Part shown: positions 10,214 through 22,509 of the stretch, piece after piece
Layout: each line of letters opens with the position of its first letter
Position numbering within the stretch: position 1 is the first letter of the stretch
Source of the DNA: Trichoplax sp. H2
Lineage: Eukaryota; Placozoa; Uniplacotomia; Trichoplacea
Assembly: GCA_003344405.1 (NCBI GenBank)
Contig: NOWV01000268.1
Coordinates: forward strand, 1-64,000
Length of the DNA stretch: 64,000 nt
Direction of reading: 5' to 3'
The notes under the pieces: model-generated
What the model was told of the DNA's origin: nothing
Seen by the model: only the letters and a program-made list of their open reading frames with translations
The model's database searches: none
Translations under genes and position numbers: made by a program

Positions 10214-13200
10214 TTAATCAATTTTTTCAATCTGTAAATAATTATTATTCCAAAGACAATAATATAACCATAGTGAATATGTCATAACGTAAAAATGCTT
10301 TTCATTTTTTAGTAGAGATAATAACTGAAATGATATCATTCCGTCTATTCGTTTCAAAACTGCCTTAAGTTGATCAATAGCAACGTTCGGATAACTCTCT
10401 AGAAACCACATATCGAAAAATTTCTTTGTTCGATCGAAAATCTCACTCTCGACCTTTGATTATATCAATACCGATGGATAGATCTGAATTGCAGCCATTC
10501 TTGTGCAATCTATACCAATTCTATTTGCAATCTCCAAAAAGTGATACAAGGGGTAGTGAAGATATAGAGAGAATTAAGAATGAGATGTTATTCATACACG
10601 TATCTTCCCTGATGCTTTGCGAGATCCAACAACTATCATACTGCATGAAAATAAGGTATAACTTTGTTTCTATCTGCTGTAAAATATCTTTATGTAACTA
10701 CTGCACTACATTGTATTATCTATGTTATTGAACGTGCTTCAGCAGCATCTACAATAGATATTAGATATTCGGTCCTCGCATTTAGTGAATGATAAAACTG
10801 AATGTATAATATCAACTTATATTATATAGATTTCCACTCACCACATGTACTTTTATTCTTTTATTTTAACGAGAAATGCAATCAGATACCGTCTTTAAAT
10901 GAAATGATCCTTGATGATTGCCAATGCCATGGCCAATGCTATCAGGAGTATCTGCAAAATAAATGATATAGTGGTTACATCTTTACTGTGTAACTAATCT
11001 ACATCGGTTCAAACAGATATTGTTTAACTTTTATATTGCATATGTGTATAACTAATTTTCTGTTTGAGATCATTTAATTACTGATACGATCCTTTTCAAG
11101 CCTTATTTTGTGAAGAATGATCGATGCATTTCGATGAAAAGAAATAATATTCTTTTCACAACTAGCACAATAACTCAAAATGACCTTGTTGTCTTATTGT
11201 TTGGGAGAGTTTTAATCATATACTCGTATCGCTACTTCAATGCTCATTTTATTCGTAACAGAAGTGTTGCTATGCAGACAACAGGTAGCATTTCACATAA
11301 GTTATTTCTCTTTCTAAACGAAATACTTCAAGCACTATTCCTCTGAACGATTAGTGGAAAGAGAGACCAAAAACAAAATCGTATTTTAATAAGTTTGAAT
11401 GATTAGATCCTCTATGATCGAATTATTGGTTGCAATTGATTGTAACTCTAGTATGGGTAGAATTAATCCAAGATAATATCGTATTTTGACAAAAAAATAC
11501 GATAACTTTCATTCCAAAATTAAAAAAACAACTAAAACTATCGCTACTCGATTTTACTTTCAACTTGTCCTTCCAACTAAGCTTAATAGTGCTTTGATTT
11601 AATACTGTATATAGACTTACCATCTACTTCTTCTTTTTCATTTTTATTTTTATTTTTATTTTCTTTTTCTATTGACCAAAATAAGAAAGTTAGCACTAAA
11701 ATGCACTAGTCACCTGATGATGGTGTGGAATGGTAGGATAGCTGATTGATTACCTGTATCTTTGTTTTCTTGCAGTTGTTTGGAACATTCAGCAATCTGC
11801 TTCGCATTGAGGAGGATTTGCGGATGATTTTCTCCGTAGAGATTGCGTAGAGTATTGCTGGACTTTCGATAGAATGCTATTGCTTGACTATAGTTCGACT
11901 GTTGATGATGAACTATAGCTTGATTTCGATAGGATTGCTCAGTATTAAGATGATTCTCACCGACTGTTGCTAAAGAAACTTGCAATGACTTGTTATACAT
12001 GAGTAGAGCATCGTCGTATTTCTTTTGCTCTTGATAGGCGTTTGCAATATTATTATATATTGCAGCAATACTTGGATGATTATTACCAAGTTTTGCTAAT
12101 GTAATTTTCAGTGATTTATTCAATACTATTAGAGCGTTATCATACTTGCGTTGATGATGATAGACACTTGCAATGTTGATATATGTGGAGGCAATACTTG
12201 AATGATTATCACCAAGCTTTGTTAGTCTAATCTTGAGTGATTTATTATACATTGATAATGCGTCATCATACTTGCTTTGATGATGATAGATATTTGCAAT
12301 GTAGTTATATGTTGTAGCAACATCGATATGATTGTTATCAAGTTGTGCTAGTTGAATCTGGAGTGATTTATTACACATTGATAGAGCATCATTATACTTC
12401 TTTTGATCTATATAGACAAGTGCAATGTTGTTATATATTATAGCAATATCAGGATGATTGCCACCAAGTCTTGCTAATTTAATCTCCAGCGATTTATTCA
12501 ACATTGATAAAGCGTTATCATACTTGCCTTGATCAGCATGGACAAGCGCAATATCGTTGTATGTTGTAGCAACATTTGGATAATCGCCATCAAACTGTGC
12601 TAATCTAATCTTGAGTGATTTAGTATACACTGAAAGAGCGTCATCATGCTTGCCTTGATCATCATAGACAAGAGCAACGTTGTTATATGTTGTCGTAATA
12701 CGTGCACGCTTATGGCCAAGATTAGTTTGTCTAATCTTGAATGATTTATTATACATTGGTAGAATGCCATCATACTTGTCTTGACCATCATACACATTTC
12801 CAATGTTGTCATATGTTTTAGCAATGCTTGGATACTTATCAGTAAGAATAGCTTTTCGAATTTTAAGTGATTTATTATACATTAATAAAGCTTCATCATA
12901 GTTGCCTTGATCAGCATAAGCATTTGCAATGTTGTAATATATCGTGGCAATAATTGGATGATTATCGTCAAGTTGTGTTAGTATAATCTTAAGCGATTTG
13001 TTATATACTGATAGAGCGTCATCATACTTGCCTTGATGATAATGGACATTTGCAATGTCGTTATATGTTGTAGCAATATCACGATGATTGTCACCAAGTT
13101 GCGCTAATTGAATCTTGAGTGATTTTTTATGCATTGATAAAGCGTCATCATATCTGCCTTGATCTTTGTGAATATTTGCAATTTTGTTATATGTTGTAGC

Positions 13201-14253
13201 AATACTTAGATGGTTGTCACTAAATTGTACTAGTCGAATCTTGAGTGATTGGTTATACATTGATAGAGCGTTATCATGCTTAATTTGACGATTATAGACA
13301 CTTGCAATGTTGTTATATGTTTCAGCAATACTTGGATGATTGTTACTAAGTTGTGCTAGCTGAATCTTGAGTGATTTATTGCATAATGATAGAGCGCTAT
13401 CATACTTGCCTTGATCAATATAGACAAGTGCAATACTGTTATACGTTAAAGCAATACTTGGATGATTATCACCAAGTTGTGCTTTTTGAATCTTGAGTGA
13501 TTTTTTATACATTGATAGAGCATCATCATGCTTGCCTTGATCATCATAAACAAGCGCAATGTTGTTATATGTTGTAGCAATAATTGGATAATTATCGCCA
13601 ATTTGTGTAAGCCTAATCTTGAGCGATTTGTTATGCATTGACAGAGCTTCATCGTATTTGCCTTGATTACCATAGACAAGAGCAATATTGTCATATGTTA
13701 TAGCAACTTCAGGATGATTATCACCAAGTTGTGCTAGTCTAATCTTGAGTGATTTGTTATGCATTAATAGAGCATCACCATATTTGCCTTGATCACCATA
13801 GACACTTCCAATGTTGTGATAAGTATAACTGATACTGATGTCTTCAGTTCCTAAATGTTTTAATTTCTTTTCAAGCGATTTGTTCAAATCACTTAAAGCT
13901 TCATTCAAATTACCTTGCAATCGTTTAATACGCCCCTGCCTATCTAAGCAATTTGAAATTTTCACTTCATCTTGTAGTTGCTTGGCAAATTTCTCTGCTT
14001 TTCCATTCCATTTGCCGGCTTCCATCAATTCATATTGATTTATGTAGCAATCAGTCATTTCGATATAAATATCAAGTTCAAGGTGAAGGTGATTATTATC
14101 ACTATTCTTGGATATGGATTGGATTCTTGTAATAGCATTTTTGTAATAGAATAGCGCCTGTTCATCATTTCCTTCTTGCTGAAATTTCACACCTTTTCGG
14201 TAAACAGATTGGATTTCATCAGGAACAGTCAGTTTGATAGATTCCTTCGGCAT
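10214..14253 (-). CDS. Kinesin-light-chain-like TPR protein with probable C-terminal death-fold
   Basis: Exon 1 (14253-11754) encodes about 833 residues. After an N-terminal helical segment come about 17 head-to-tail 42-residue TPR units of the kinesin-light-chain/NPHP3 type (pattern TYNNIA.VY..QGKYD.ALSMYNKSLKI.L..LG.NHP). Such arrays form protein-binding superhelices. Exon 1 can read to a stop at 11710, but a clean donor (ACAG/GTAATC) joins in phase to exon 2 (10951-10890; TTTTGCAG acceptor), then in phase to exon 3 (10531-10214). Exon 3 resembles death-domain helices 2-6: IANRIGID, then FFDMWFLESYPNVAIDQL and an LKRIDGMISFQLL end. It is broken by an in-frame TAA (10460-10462) within an 18-nt GT...AG stretch. 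TPR identity is very sure; the downstream exons are inference. Function unknown; a signalling adaptor is plausible. Confidence 0.75.
10952..11753 (-). other. Proposed intron 1 of TPR gene, or its 3' flank
   Basis: If the splice at 11753/10951 is used, this is an intron of about 800 bp; if not, it is 3' untranslated and intergenic sequence. Short open frames at 11110-11346 (+) and 11423-11623 (-) have no recognisable features. Confidence 0.5.
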
Positions 14254-15699
14254 GTTTCAATATACAACAAAATTGAGAGCATGAGATTGCGGAAGTAGAC
14301 ACTAATGCTCTATTCGACAGAAACTACAACCTTAAATAGCTTTCCAAATGATCGATATGATCGTTTCATTTAAAGTTATTTCTTTGTCTCTAAACCATAT
14401 GTCAACGCAATATATTTTACTGCAATACGATCTATATAACACATATGCCAGAAAATACAAAAGTAACGATAAACATGATGATGAAATGATTATTTATTCT
14501 CTAAATTCTGCAGTTCTAAATTAATTAGTAGTTCTTAGTATACAACATTCACCTTACATAGCGATTATAATAAGAGAATAGAGAATAATAGCATTATTGG
14601 AGTGATATTCGTAAAGATGTTGTATTCATTATACCATGGAAGAATTACCAAATATAATTACTACTGGAGAATTATTCTATCGTCTTTAAAGTACGGTAAT
14701 TATTATTGTGGAAAATTCATTTAAGATTATAAGAGCGAGAGTAACGTAATAGAATCGCGATACTGCAATTGATTATACTAAGTAAGAAGCATCCAACTCA
14801 TAAGATTACTGAAAGTAGGTTATAAATTACTATTCACTGTTCACCATCTTTATAATTATATTCTCGTATATAAAAGTATCTATAACTCTCATCGATTTAA
14901 TGGATTATACAAATCTTTAAATCCATTTTCACCTAATTGTTAATGTGGACATATATGTCTAAATCTTGCTTTGCTTTACCTTCACGCTTTTTCTTTCTAG
15001 TTTACTTTATATACCATAAAATATAATACTAGCTTGATTTAATCAATTTCGAGGTACTTTCTGTGCCGTTGAAGGCAATTTGAGATGTACTATACACCAG
15101 AGAATCTCTTAATACTTGATTATGGTGAAGAAGAGCATATATACTTATGTGTTCATAGTAGGGCAAGTTAGCTTGAGATTGTTTACAATGTTTATTAGAT
15201 AGTATTGACCAACGATTGTAGGCTCTCTAGTATCAGAAATGTTACATATTTGGATGATAGCGGTACTTGTTAGGATTTACCTTAGACTACTTAGATTGTG
15301 AAATTACTCTTGATTATAGATATGACATAATTTCACTATATGCTGTAATGCTGTAGATATAGATATACTTATTTCACTTGTAAATCACAAGTTAAGTAAA
15401 CCATGAGCTAAGTAATCTTGGAGATGTATAAATACGATTTACTAATTGATCAATAAACGATTCTAGAGTAATAATTTCTAAGCTACCACGAACATAATAA
15501 GAAGGTTCATGATTACGATATTTACGAAAGAAAGTAACATTGTCTGCTTATTCGAAAAGTTGAAGGGGCTTTCTATCACAATATAATTCATCACTGCATA
15601 AAAAATAAGTTAACTTACCTTTACTACAATACACCTGTATATTAACTACACAACTAGAATATTTAGCGAGTGTAGCGTGATGAACGAAGAGCGTTTACG
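14254..15699. other. Intergenic upstream of TPR gene
   Basis: No gene is recognised on either strand. It should contain the TPR gene promoter; no clear element is seen. Confidence 0.4.
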
Positions 15700-17003
15700 T
15701 TTTAAAGTTTCTTGCAATTTGAAAACTCAAAATTGAATATACTGTACCGTAACTGTACCTTTGGCCGACAATAGAATTAACATCTCTTTACTTTGTATAT
15801 TAGCAATATAATCTATTCATTGTCATTTCGTAATATATTCGAAACACACATATCGCAGAAATTTCCTTGTTCGTATATAAATTTTAGCTTGGACATTTGG
15901 AAATCGATACGATCCAAAGTTTTTGTGGGGATTCTCAAATTTGTAGTGGCAAAACGTGAAGTGTACCTTAGGTCGACCAATTTTGTTCAATGTCTTCGTT
16001 TATAGCGATGGTGCCTTGAAGTTTATTACTGACTAGAATCATTACAAATAGTTCGACCAGACAAGAAAGGCAATGCTTACTTTACTTTCTGACCCAAAAA
16101 TCCTAATCATACTGTGAACTTCACAACGAAGGAGGAATTTATTGATAGTTAATATCAAAAATATTATAATTAGACCAAAACATAGAATTAGATTATGGCA
16201 ATAAATCAGAAGACGACAATAAGCTTCATGAAATTGTGAAACGGAATAAATTCGCTTTTGATTGCCTTTATCCTTGACTCAAGTCAAGTTGTAATCGAGT
16301 TACTTCTAGTTAAAATGCCATTACAATATTGCAAACGGTACGTAAATTTAATTTTCAAAACTATGTGCTAAAATTTCTATTTTGACTCCTAACATTTGCG
16401 GCCTATTCGCACGCAAATCAACAGAGAAATGAATATTGATATGAGGGAAATTTTATCTACTTATTGACAGTTCTGTTGCATTAACATTGCAACATAATTG
16501 TAAGTTGAAATAATTTCCCTTAATAGCCTACTTCATGTAAACTATCGACCCAATATACAGTTACGGTACACAACTATTGATCGATGGATAGAGGTCATAA
16601 ACGCCAGTAAAATCCGTCTCTAACTCGATTAGACGAAGAAATAATTTTCATCAAAATGCAACTTCATATTAATCGTCCAGACAAGGAATTAGTACACTAT
16701 CGGTTACTGCAAATCGTACAGGATAGCCTATATATATTTATGGAATCGATTTCCAGTCGATTAGGTAATGTAATGGTTTCAGTCTTGCCCCCCTCCGTCA
16801 TCTTTCAGCGAACTACAGCTTCCGCTAGAACATGGATATCATTATTAAGTACAATGACTAAAAAAATGATCGATATTATAACTAGAATTAATAAAGAATT
16901 GCTACGATTTGTAATAAAGAATAAAAGGTCTCTACATATTAATCTCGATCGATATCACTTAAGGAAATGCTCTACAGTCTTGATACACGTTCTTTTCGCG
17001 TAG
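15700..17003. repeat. Dispersed repeat family related to 7430-8620
   Basis: Blocks such as TCGTCCAGACAAGGAATTAG, TCGATTAGACGAAGAAATAA and GTCGATTAGGTAATGTAATG match the degenerate repeats at 8280-8660. An open frame at 16656-17003 (115 codons) lies inside one such block and is best read as repeat-derived rather than a gene. Confidence 0.6.
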
Positions 17004-18421
17004 CGTAACTGATAGTAGATGATATAGAAGCATCCAAAAAATTATAGCCGCCAACCGCGGTTACTAAAAATTTAGTACAGGATTGAAATTTATTGTCTAT
17101 TTCACCGTATTTTCCCGTTTTACGTTTATAATCAGATTTCTATTTCCTGCTCGCAATTTTAAGCCAAAAACAAACTAAGATTACCAGTCATCATAGAAAT
17201 CAATCAGTAACTATTTGTGATTTCTTTTCAAAGAATACAAGCAGTCGAAATTCTTTGACCAAAGCCTTATTTGTCTTCCTTTATATATCTCAACTAAATA
17301 ATATCCATTTATTTAATATTAGTTCCAAATGTCTGGACATGATCTGCCCTCACATGGGGTAAGCAATTGATTCTTTGCAACATGAACCCATTTGTCCAAC
17401 CTAGACAGTGTGATGTTATTATTTGATTTCATAATTATGCCAATTTCATCTTCACAACTAGTGGTGACTACTCTGACTTATTAATTAAAACAATAACATA
17501 ACTATTATAATTCAAATGCTGAAAATTCAAAAAAACACAAGACAAGGCAAACAGAGCTTGAATCCTTCTATGCATAACTAAAAACGACATGAATCTAAAT
17601 TTAACAATAATAAATGGATGTAATAGACAAGCCCAATGTTGCTGTAGGACCGCTTACGGATTTGCTTTTGTCCTCGAAAAAATTACACGACCATGACAAT
17701 AGATATGAAGAATCTTTAATCCCTCCCAACATCTTTAAATCTATCATCTTACTTCCATTCTTTCCCTTTTCTGCTCTCATTCGAGATTAGTCAGTGGTTA
17801 TGTAGAAGGTGAAAGCGCCAACTAGGTTTCCACGCGCCACTATTCAATCATTTTAACGTAGAACGGCAGGAAAAAGTCTCCTCTTCGATGCCCCACCCTG
17901 GATGCTATTTCTCAATTTTTCTACCTCAGGAAATTGTCTGTTCTTCTTCATTAATCTAGGCTAGCATTAAAACCACAAAAGCATTGACAGCATCGGTAGA
18001 AAGACTTTTATTGTGATCTAACAGGTAAAACTGGGCGTCTAAATTCTCTTCATTTGAATACATCAATTTAATCTAGTCAGTTATTTCGTGTCCTAACGCA
18101 AGTTCAAAAAGTAGTTTATTAATTTACGAATTGAACTCGTTTCGTATTACCAGTCTTATCGCTAGCCAAGTGTTGAAAATTTTCGGCAGTTGCTACCCGA
18201 AGAATAAACAAGACTAATACAAGCTGAGCCATTCAGATTCCTCCTTGCCTGAAGTGAATGACTTTTTTCCAATCATCTTACTTTTACACGGAGCGATTAT
18301 AGGTAAACAGCTACAAGAAAATAGCTAAAACATTAATTCATCCAAGTGATCACTGAATAACAATCTTTAGCCAAACTTTTATTAATCGATAAGATCTCAA
18401 TACTTGTTTATTTCATTCAAG
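17004..18421. other. Intergenic with possible small exons
   Basis: No gene is recognised. Two weak hints: an ATG at about 17330 followed by MSGHDLPSHG and a GTAAGC donor, and a 58-codon open frame from 17614 to 17790 (starts MDVIDKPNVAVGPLTDLL). Neither has a family signature, and I cannot link them in phase with confidence. Confidence 0.3.
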
Positions 18422-18758
18422 ATTAAACTTGCTTATACAAGTCAGTAATCCTTTTAAATTCCTTTCCTGAAAATATAGCCCACCCTCTACATCTAAATCC
18501 AACTTTCTACACTATATAAAGTGCTCTACTAAATATAAAACTAAAAAGCATTTTCAATCCAGTGGACACTACTACCTTATTCTTTAATTAAACTCGCTGA
18601 TGCAAGTCAGTGATCATTTTAATTTCCTCCCGGTAAAATATAATCCATCCTCTACGGCGTAATCCAATTTATTATCTTACATAAAGTGCTCTACTAAATT
18701 TAAAACTAGAAAAATATTTTCAATCCAGCGGGCACAGCTGCCTCATTCCTTTAATAAC
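18422..18758 (+). repeat. Duplicated 166-bp leader/promoter upstream of alpha-solenoid gene 1
   Basis: Two head-to-tail copies (from about 18422 and about 18588) share AAGTCAGTAATCCTTTTAAA-, CACCCTCTAC- and AAAGTGCTCTACTAAAT- type blocks. Both end in TTTTCAATCCAG followed by a GGACAC/GGCACAG block, the second copy running directly into the ATG at 18759. The first copy carries TATATAAAG (about 18513), a possible TATA element; the second has ACATAAAG at the matching place. Confidence 0.7.
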
Positions 18759-20987
18759 ATGTCTGACGAAAGTAACCATTTGGAAAATAAAGAGCGAAAA
18801 AAATTAAACTTTGACAATATGAACGATCAGGATTCTAATCCTTTAGAAGATATTATCAATTGGGCTGAAATTGGTAGGTATAACGATGAGAAATCAGAAA
18901 TAAGAAAGTTGATCACATGGATCCGTCAAAGTCAATATAACGAAAAAGATTTAACGTTCATCATTAATCGACTATGGGGTAAAGTTATATTATACGAGCC
19001 TATGATGGAGTTAGAAGCAAATGAAAAAGCGGATGAGCAATGTGCCATCATGACTATTCGATTAATTGCCAACGATAATGCAACCCCTAAAAGTATCCAG
19101 GAAATGGTAGTAGGCTTATTCTTAGATCGCATCCAAAATGAAGTTAACTTGGATTTTTGTGGCTTACGTAATACTATCGTGGGATATCTGGTGCAGAATT
19201 ATGCACAGGTAGGAGAGATTATCGATCATTGGTATGATGATGACAAAATATTTCGAGTAGCGGATAAAATACCATCGGGTGAGCAAAATCATTTCCCTAC
19301 GTTATATCTACAATTATTATTGACTGGGAAAACACGCCAAAGTAAAGCTTTAGCGATCCAAGCATTACTCTATAATATTAAATTAAATAAATATAGCTTA
19401 GATGATAAAGAAGAGATTATTACACGAATTACAAGTATCCAAACCATTTGTTGCGCATCATCCGATGAAGGATATCCTTACCCTTATGATTATTCCCTTT
19501 TTTATGATGCATCGCAATTAGCTGAAAATATCCTAACCGAAACCCCTCATAAGCGATTGCAAACCATTACTGTTGAATCATTAATTCGTAATGATATTCT
19601 CCTAGTAAGGGACAGCGACTTAAATGCAGTCGATCAAAGATTGACATTGATATCAACATTGCGTCTATTGACGGTAGCAAAAGCTTTCCAAGATCAATTT
19701 AACTTAAAATTTTGCACCACTAAATTTGAATTAATGTTGGATGTATTAAAAGAAGAAAATCGAGCTCGTATCATCTTGGAAGCATGTAAAGCTTTAGTTA
19801 ATTTTATTGATAAACTAAATTATCAACAACATCCGACACTATTTCAAGATTTAATCGGTGAATTTTTAGCTTTATTACAAGGTCGACATCGTATGGATGT
19901 TAAAAAAACAATTATACAATCATTACAAAATTTAGGCTGGCGTTTTCTCGATTTACAAGATACTATATTACAACGTTGGGAAAGGAATATACGTACAGCC
20001 AATCGTGAAATTGCCTACGAATTAATCGATGCAATGATTTATTGGGCAAAGGAGAAAATTAAACAACAGGATATCGTCAGTAAATTATGGCGAATTGCTA
20101 TCTCATCAGGTTCATCAGATCAACAACAGGCATTACAAAATTATATTATCGAAGAATTAATTAATAAATCGCTATTAAGAAATGATCATCTTAAATATCT
20201 CATTGAATGTAATGACAATTTCTTATTCCGCCGTAAAGCACTGTATGAATTGAAAGATAAAGCCATGTTTAGTGAAAAATTTCGTATCGATGTATCCCAA
20301 TTTTTTCTGTCGTTAATTGTTACTGAGCGAAAGGATGCCATGATTGTCCTCTTAATTGACGCTATCATCGAAGGTGGTAATTTAAAAGATGATTATGCTG
20401 TTCAACAGTTGTTAAATATGGCGACACAATCCATTGCCATACCTAAGCAAACCCGTAATTATATCATGAATAATAAGCATTGGCCAGCGCACATAAGATG
20501 GAGTAATATTTTAAACTGTAGTGATGATGCTATTTTGCAGAGAACCGCTGTTAATCAATTGGTAGCTTTAAACTCTTCGATGCCAGAAGAGAAGCAATAT
20601 ATCGAAAATTTATTTTGGGATCTGCTTATGAATGTTAATACTGACCATGATATTAAAATACACATCGCTGAAGGATTGCAACAAATGGCTCAATCCACAA
20701 TTCGTAAATTATCTACTTCATCGAATAAAAGCTCTAATCGGGATTCGATTAAAGATCATAACGGTTTAATGGAAAAACGATTACTTCACTTAATATCCAC
20801 TTATTTAAATCATGACCAACTTGGCAATACATTACTACCTTTGATTAAAACAACATTTGATAAAGCGACGAATGGAAGCCAGATCTTTCAACAAAGTCAC
20901 CGGCAGACTTTGGATGAAAAAGCAAATCAACGCCTGAAATTGCTGGAAAGAACATTATTTGACAAATTGAAAGATAGTCAACTGTAA
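18759..20987 (+). CDS. Intronless alpha-solenoid (HEAT/ARM-like) protein, copy 1
   Basis: A single 742-residue open frame from ATG to TAA without introns, unusual beside its intron-rich neighbours. The first 30 residues are polar and charged. The rest is almost entirely amphipathic helices of 15-20 residues in pairs, as in HEAT/ARM alpha-solenoids; no catalytic motif, signal peptide or membrane segment is seen. It is colinear with the protein at 31511-34105. Shared blocks include LLRNDHLKYLIE...RRKALYEL (copy 2: LNREQVQYLAT...RKKALQHL) and IPKQTRNYIMNNKHW...RWSNIL (copy 2: IPKSNRVMLVQCNYW...KWKNTIL). I do not recognise the family; a scaffold role is the only reasonable inference. A lineage-specific gene or an old retrocopy would both explain the lack of introns. 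Confidence 0.85.
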   Translation: MSDESNHLENKERKKLNFDNMNDQDSNPLEDIINWAEIGRYNDEKSEIRKLITWIRQSQYNEKDLTFIINRLWGKVILYEPMMELEANEKADEQCAIMTIRLIANDNATPKSIQEMVVGLFLDRIQNEVNLDFCGLRNTIVGYLVQNYAQVGEIIDHWYDDDKIFRVADKIPSGEQNHFPTLYLQLLLTGKTRQSKALAIQALLYNIKLNKYSLDDKEEIITRITSIQTICCASSDEGYPYPYDYSLFYDASQLAENILTETPHKRLQTITVESLIRNDILLVRDSDLNAVDQRLTLISTLRLLTVAKAFQDQFNLKFCTTKFELMLDVLKEENRARIILEACKALVNFIDKLNYQQHPTLFQDLIGEFLALLQGRHRMDVKKTIIQSLQNLGWRFLDLQDTILQRWERNIRTANREIAYELIDAMIYWAKEKIKQQDIVSKLWRIAISSGSSDQQQALQNYIIEELINKSLLRNDHLKYLIECNDNFLFRRKALYELKDKAMFSEKFRIDVSQFFLSLIVTERKDAMIVLLIDAIIEGGNLKDDYAVQQLLNMATQSIAIPKQTRNYIMNNKHWPAHIRWSNILNCSDDAILQRTAVNQLVALNSSMPEEKQYIENLFWDLLMNVNTDHDIKIHIAEGLQQMAQSTIRKLSTSSNKSSNRDSIKDHNGLMEKRLLHLISTYLNHDQLGNTLLPLIKTTFDKATNGSQIFQQSHRQTLDEKANQRLKLLERTLFDKLKDSQL

Positions 20988-21799
20988 TCTTAATCAAGCT
21001 AAAGTATCCAATGGCCTATCTTATATCTAGTTAGTCGATTAAATCCAATCAAGTCTATTACTTTAGAAATGATTGCATGATTTTAGTTAGTTGAAGGGTT
21101 CTTGTCTGTATCAACGGCGTAGCTATTTTTTTATCATAACTTGCGGTACTTGACTGTTTCATGCAATCGTTCATTACGGTTAGCTATTTAAGGTTAATCT
21201 CTGGAATTTAATCGTAAAATTAGTTCTATTCCATAGTAATTTCCATATTGGTCTAAAACACATATGAAGTGAATTGCAATCATGAACTAATATTTTGTTC
21301 AGAAGCAAGCTCCTAGTAGTTTCAATAGCAGCTATCGACCCAAAAGCAGGTACACGCTCATACGTTAGTTGTTGCTAATGGCATTTAGTTAGTAGAGCCA
21401 AAGGATTTAGATTCATTATTGCTAAGTTATGTATACTAGTAATAGGGGTGTATGGACAAAATTGTGCTTTACCCTCTGTAATGGATTTCATCTAAATCTT
21501 CTCAAAATTTTTACTAGTAAACTATACTAATTATACTTTGATTTAATTTTAAGCAATTAACAATATCGTTATACAAACTCTATAGAATCTGTCTATACAT
21601 GTTGTCTACATGCAAATTTAAACACTTTAGTGTCAATTCGAATAGTTTGTATATCTTTTACCTTTGTTTAATAGTGTTATTAATCTCTTGTTATCACATT
21701 ATTCTCTACGCTAACTTGATTTATCGCAGATTATCTTCTGCTCTTTATGCACTCGTCCGCCAATAATAATCTAATTAAGTTGGGTATCTATTTTCTTCA
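20988..21799. other. Intergenic, no gene seen
   Basis: 3' flank of the first alpha-solenoid gene; no repeat array or exon recognised. Confidence 0.4.
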
Positions 21800-22215
21800 T
21801 GTGTGATATAACAGTATCATTACACGTACGACCTTTTACTAAACGATTAATTCTTTCTATGAGAAACTAATCGCTATTAACCAAATAGAGAAGTCTCATC
21901 ATACGACCATAGTATGATCTTTTAGCTAAACTATTAATTCTTCCTAAAAAAGATTGATTGTTGTTAACAAAATGCAACATGAAAAGTCTCTTTATACGTA
22001 TGATCTTTTTGCTAAACTATTAATTCTTCCTATAATTGATTAATTCTTGTTAATAAATGCAGCATAAAAGTCTCATTAAAGGTGCAATATTTTAGCTAAA
22101 TTACTAATTCTTCTATAGTAATTGATAATTATTATTAACAAAATGCACCTTAAAAGTCTCATTGCACGTGTGGTCTTTAAATTAAACCATATTAAATTTT
22201 CCTATCATAGATGAA
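21800..22215. repeat. About 90-bp diverged tandem repeat, 5 copies
   Basis: Copies contain CTAAACTATTAATTCTTCCTA, a TTGTTAACAAAATGCA block and AAAAGTCTCATTA, starting near 21830, 21915, 22000, 22085 and 22170. Divergence between copies is high. Confidence 0.8.
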
Positions 22216-22509
22216 TAATTAATTGTAAACAAAATACCACAAAACTATTTTTTTTTAAGGCGGAGTTATTAGGACGTTTTCAATTAGCTTTTCTTTTATT
22301 AATCACGTTAGACGCTATTAGACTATTGCAGATAAATGTAGCTAGTCATGAAATATTACACCTTTCATATAATTATTACTAGTTTAATATTGGAATATGG
22401 CTTTCTAAAATAACGAATTATTATGCCTGCTATATAGTATATGTCTGAATATTAAAATAATACATTTAGTAGGAAAAATGATTCAATTTATAATAGTTTG
22501 AAACGTGAT

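Noticed and set aside
10426-10731. 101-codon plus-strand frame with a GTATAA donor, possibly joined to a cysteine-rich exon at about 10872-10967
   Set aside because: Phases do not match, and the minus strand of the same segment gives in-phase exons with a death-fold pattern and better splice sites.
16656-17003. 115-codon open frame
   Set aside because: It lies in a copy of the dispersed repeat family at 8280-8660.
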